DNA from: Lewinellaceae bacterium
Lineage (GTDB): Bacteria > Bacteroidota > Bacteroidia > Chitinophagales > Saprospiraceae
NCBI GenBank assembly: GCA_020636045.1
Contig: JACJYP010000003.1
Coordinates: 248,001 to 312,000 of the forward strand
DNA: 64,000 bases
Direction: 5' to 3'
Shown: piece by piece, positions 40,701 to 46,700 of the stretch
How the letters are laid out: every line of letters begins with the position of its first letter
Numbering within the stretch: the first letter of the stretch is position 1
Notes under the pieces: model-generated
Told to the model about the DNA's origin: nothing
Database searches by the model: none
What the model saw: only the letters and a program-made list of their open reading frames with translations
Translations under genes and position numbers: made by a program

Positions 40701-43700
40701 GCCGAATACCTTCACCCTCGCAGGCGCTACCTTCCCGGTTGGCAGCACTACGGTAGTGTGGACGGTGACGGATGCTTCCGGAAACCAGGCTTCCTGCTCG
40801 ATCACGGTAGAAGTGTCTGACACAGAAGCGCCAGCATTCCTGGATTGCCCGACAAATATGCTCGCGGCAGTCGATGTGGACCTCTGCAGCGCATACGTGA
40901 ACTTTGATACGCCGATAGCGGAAGACAACTGCAGTGTGAGCGTCGCTCAGACGGCAGGCCCGCTCAGCGGATCGGCCTTCCCGGTCGGCTCCACGACGAT
41001 TGCCTTTACAGCGACGGATGCCGGTGGAAACACTGCCATTTGCTCCTTCCAGGTAATTGTGGAAGAAACGCAGGCGCCGGCAGCAGTATGCCAGGATGCG
41101 ACGATCGCACTGGATGCCAATGGCACGGCGACGATCACGACGGCAACGGTGAATGGCGGCAGCAGCGACAACTGCGGCATTGCCTCCATGACGATCAGCA
41201 CGAGCGACTTCGGTTGCACGAACCTCGGCGACAACAACGTGACGCTGACGGTCACGGATAACTACGGCAACACGGCCTCCTGCGTGGCGACGGTAACGGT
41301 GGTGGACAACCTCCTTCCGACCTTTACCTGCCCGGCTGCGATCACGGTATCGAGTTGCGATGACGTGGTGCCCGATGTAACGAGCGGCATCACGGACGCA
41401 TCCGATAACTGCAGCGTGGTTTCAATCACACAGGATCCGCCGGCCGGTGTTGCTTTCGGCAACGTCAACGGCGGCGCCACGACGATCACGGTAACGGTAA
41501 CGGACGCCGGCGGCAACGCGGCTACCTGTGAAGTGCCGGTATCGATCCTGGACGATACGGATCCGGTGATCACCTGTCCGGCAGACATCGCAGTCGGCAA
41601 CGACGTGGATGTATGCGGCGCAAACGTGACCTACTCGATCCCGACGGTGACGGACGATTGTCCGGGCGCGACAGTAAGCCTGCAAGCAGGCGACCTGGCC
41701 TCCGGCGCACTGTTCCCGGTCGGCACGACGACGGTGACCTATACCGCTGCGGATGCCGGCGGCAATACAGCCACCTGCTCTTTCGCAGTGACGGTATCCG
41801 ACGTTCAGGCCCCGGCAGTCATCTGCCAGGACGCGACGATCGCACTGGATGCAAACGGTACGGCGACGATCACGACGGCGACGGTGGATGGCGGCAGCAG
41901 CGACAACTGCGGCATTGCCTCCATGACGATCAGCACGAGCGACTTCGGTTGCACGAACCTCGGCGACAACAACGTGACGCTGACGGTCACGGATAACTAC
42001 GGCAACACGGCCTCCTGCGTGGCGACGGTAACGGTGGTGGACAACCTCCTTCCGACCTTTACCTGCCCGTTGGCACAAACCGTCAGTGGTTGCGATCAAG
42101 TCGTACCCGATCTGGTTTCCCAGATCCTCGACGCGAGCGACAACTGCGGCGTGGCATCGATCGAACAAAACCCGGTTGCGGGTACCGACTTCGGCAATGC
42201 CAACGGCCAGACGGTAAATGTGACGATCACGGTGACAGATGTGAACGGCAATACGGCGACCTGCGTCGTACCTGTTTCCATCGTCGACAACGTGCCTCCG
42301 GTATTCGTCAACTGCCCGGCAGACATGATCATGATCGGCAACGATCCGGATCAGTGCAGCGGCAAACTCAACTGGAGCCAGCCTGTGGCGACCGACAACT
42401 GTACCCTGATGTCTGTGGTGCAGATCAGCGGTCCTGCGCCGGGCACAACGGTGCCGGTGGGTGTTCCGCAGACGGTGACTTACCGCGCTTTCGATGCTGC
42501 GGGCAACTCGAGCACCTGTTCCTTCCAAGTTCAGGTAGCCGATACCCAGGAGCCCGAATTCGACGCGGACGTGGTCATGCCGGCCGACGTAACGGTACAA
42601 TGCGACGCCGTACCGGCGCCCTTCGTATTGACCAATAACGACGTAAACGACAACTGTACGCCTTCGCAGGACCTGGTGATCGCCTTCACTGAGACGAGCA
42701 CCCAGGGCAACAACCCGGCGGCCTGCGCGTACTACAACTATGTGCTGACGCGTACCTGGAGCGTGACGGATGCAGCAGGCAACACGCGCTACCACACGCA
42801 GAAGGTGACGGTGAACGACACGACGGCGCCTGTAGCCAACTGCAAAGACGTGACCATTACCCTGGATAAAACAGGTCTTGGCAGCGTGACGGCAGCACAG
42901 GTGAACAACGGTTCGACGGATAATTGCGCCGATGCGCAGTACCTGACGTACTCGGTATCACCCAATGCCTTTAACTGTTCGAATGTGGGCGACAACTCGG
43001 TGGTACTCACCGTCACGGATCCCTGCGGCAATGCGAGCACCTGCACGGCTACGGTGAACGTAGTGGAAGGCATCGCGCCCTGCTCGCCGCAGTATACGGT
43101 AGCAACGACCTGCATGGACAACGCCACGACGCTTGACAACGGACAGTTTATGGACGTGATCACGGTGAAATCGCTGGCCATGCAAACCTGGAAGATCGCT
43201 TCCGCGACGGGTCTGTACAGCACGGGCAGTTCCGTGCCTCCGGCCGCTCCTGCGGCGCTTGCGACCGGCACCCTGTTTACTTCAGGTAATGCCGATGGCA
43301 TCGACAACGACGGCGACGGCACGACGGACGAAAGCGACGAGATGGTGTACTACACCCTGAAAGGGCTGCATGTGGATTGTCAGGGCTATACGCTGGTGAT
43401 CGACAATGTGGGCGGTACCGGCCAGGCTTCGGCGGCAGTATCGGCTACCATTTCGAACAAGGCATGTTACCCGACGCCTTACTTCAAAAATCTGGACGAC
43501 CCGTTCTGTCTGAATACGGCGCCGTTTACGATCGAGGTAGGGGAATACAACAATGCACAGGGTACGGTCAGCGGTATTACGGTCAACGGCGTGCCGACGA
43601 ATATTTTCGATGCGGGTGCGCTGGGCGAAGGCTTCTACACGATCACTGCGATCTTCGATGCCGGCGCTGCGACCAACAGCCTCGTGATCAACGGCGTTCA

Positions 43701-46700
43701 GATGAACGGCAGCGATGCAGAAACGGTCACCGACCCGGGCTGCAAACAGCCGATCAGCAAGATCGTACAGGTAGTGGGGACTCCTTCTACCGTGGTGTGC
43801 AACGACTTTGTGAATATTTCGCTGGATGCCGACTGCGAGGAGACCATTCTTGCGGACGACGTGCTCGAAGGAACGTACTACTGTTACGACGACTATACGG
43901 TGCAACTGGATAAGGTGCCGCCAATGGGCAACGGCCCCTGGGTACCTGCGATCGTGACCGCTGCGGACATCGGCAAAACATACCAGTTCCGCGTGGTGCA
44001 TGCACTGGACGGCAACGTTTGCTGGGGTACGCTGAAAGTGGAAGACAAACTGGCGCCCGCGCTGGATTGTCCGACCGACATCACGGTTACCTGCAACGAA
44101 TCGACCGAGATCGCGCATACCGGCGATACAGGCATTGAAGATTGCAGCGCAACCACGACGGTCATCGACGACAACTACGTTGACAACGGCTTGTGTGCCG
44201 ATCCGCGCGCCATCCTGACGCGTACCTGGATCGTGACGGATGCCTGGGGCAACCAGTCGACCTGCGCACAGATCATCACCGTAGTACCGTTCGACCTGGC
44301 AGACGTGGTGTTCCCGGCCAATGTGACCGTGAACTGCGAATCGGCCAACCTGAGCCAGGGCGCAGTCGATCCCGACCAGACGGGTCGTCCGAGCATCAAC
44401 GGCTTCCCGATCGGACAGGGCGGTTTGTGCAGCGCCTCCATCAACTACACGGACGAAGTGTACGACATCTGCGCCGGCAGTTACGAGATCCTCCGGACCT
44501 GGAAGGTGCGCAACACCTGCCTGGCCGTTGGCGCCGACAATCCGGTGGAACAGACGCAGGTCATTCAGGTGCTCGACCTCGGCGGTCCCCAGTTCGACTG
44601 CCCGGCCGACGTGACCGTTTCGACCGACCCGACCAGCTGCTGCGCAACGGCGCCGCTGCCCGACGTGATCGTTTCCGAAGGCTGCTCGAATATCGTCAGC
44701 CTGGAAGCAAAAGTCACGGGCACGAACCCGGCAAACGGCAACGTGATCACGTTCACCGTACCGGGCGCGCTCAGCGACTTCCCGGGCAACAATTACTGGA
44801 ACCCGGATACGCTGGCAGTATTTGCCTACACGCAATGCCTGCCGCAGGGCGTGTACACCGTACGGTATACGGCACAGGATGAATGCGGCAACACCTCTAC
44901 CTGCGAGTTCAATATGACGGTAGCGGATGTGATCGCGCCCGCGGTCTCCTGCGACGAACACACGCAGGTGGCGCTGAGTACCAATGGCGTGGCGGTGATC
45001 AACGCTTCTACTTTCGACGACGGCACCTACGACAACTGCTGCCTGGATATTTTCGAAGCACGGCGGATGGACCACATCTGCGGCGATACCCTGAGCGATG
45101 ATTTCGGACCGACGGTAGAGTTCTGCTGCGATGATATCAACGATACCATTACGGTAGTATTCAGGGCGTACGACTGCCACGGCAACTACAACGACTGCAT
45201 GGTGCAGGTGTTCGTGGAAGACAAGATCAAGCCGACGTGCAACGCTCCGGCAAACGTGACGGTGAGTTGCGAAGCCTTCGATCCGAGCCTGTGGGCCTAC
45301 GGCACGGCGACCAGCCAGGACAACTGCTGCCTGGATACGATCACCGAAAGCCGGAACTACAATTTGTTCGATACGGTGTGTAACCGCGGCACGATCACGC
45401 GCACCTTCCGCGCGTTCGACTGCGCGGGCAACAGCACGCAGTGCACGCAGCGGGTGTTCGTGACCTACGAACAGGACTACTTCATCAAGTTCCCGAACGA
45501 CGTGATCGTGACGGTATGCGACGGTACGGGCATGTACGGCGAGCCGACCTTCTTCGGCAAAGACTGTGAACTGATCGGCGTATCGTTCGAAGACGAAGTG
45601 TTCACGGTGGTACCGGATGCGTGTATGAAGATCGAGCGGACCTGGACGATCATCAACTGGTGCACGTACAACCCCAACGGCGGTTGTGTGATCGTACCGA
45701 ACCCGAACCCGAACGCGACATCGAACAGCCCGCAGAACCTGCCGGGTCCGATCGTGTCGCCGCTGGGCACGCCCTCGCCGTGGAATCCGACGGTGATCGC
45801 GCTGCAGCCGGGCCAGGCGCCGACGAACTTCTCGGTGTACTACGATGCGAACGCGAATTGCTACAAGTACAAACAGATCATCAAGATCATCGATACGGAA
45901 GACCCGGTGGTATCGAACTGCCCGGCCTCTCCGGTGGAATACTGCGATGTGACGGCGAACGACCCGCAGTTGTGGAACCAGTCTTACTGGTGGGACGGCG
46001 TAGTGGGTCAGCACGACCTTTGCGAAGGGGATGCAGCGCTGACGATCACGGCGACGGACTCGTGCTCTGGCTCGAACCTGACGATCTCGTACCTGCTGTT
46101 CCTGGATACGGACGGCGACGGCACGATGGAAACGGTGGTGAGCAGCAACAACACGCCGGCGCCGGGCACGGTGAACTACAACAACGTAGGCACTCCGAGT
46201 TACACGGGCGGTACGCCGCAGGTGTTCGACGGCCGTCCGGTGCTGCCCAACGAGATCTACCGCTGGGCGCTGCACCAGAGCGTGTCGGGTACGGCGCGCA
46301 CGGCAAGCGTACAGTGGAAGACCTTCCCGCAGATGCCGACACCGACCAACCAGTTCGGCTCGCCGGGTATCGCACCGCAATTGCCGTACGGCACGCACAA
46401 GATCAAGTGGACGATCTCTGACGGCTGCGGCAACGAGACGTACTGCGAGTACACGTTCGTGGTGAAGGACTGCAAGGCGCCGACGGTGGTATGCCACAAC
46501 GGTCTGAGTGTGAACATCATGCCGACGCAGATGGTACAGTTGTGGGCGACAGACTTCCTGCAATATGCGCAGGATAACTGCACGCCTCCGACACCGACGA
46601 CGGCAGGACCGAACCAGTTGGTGTTTGCGATCCGCAAAGCAGGTCAGGGCACGGGCTTCCCCGTGGATGCCTTGGGTAACCCGATCACAAACGTGACCTT

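Noticed and set aside
43282..46563. 1093-codon minus-strand ORF opposite the giant gene
   Set aside because: It is rich in Arg/His/Val with no domain signal; it mirrors the codon bias of the plus-strand gene and is a shadow. The same holds for 35626-38016, 38032-39342, 41422-42795 and 28414-30210.
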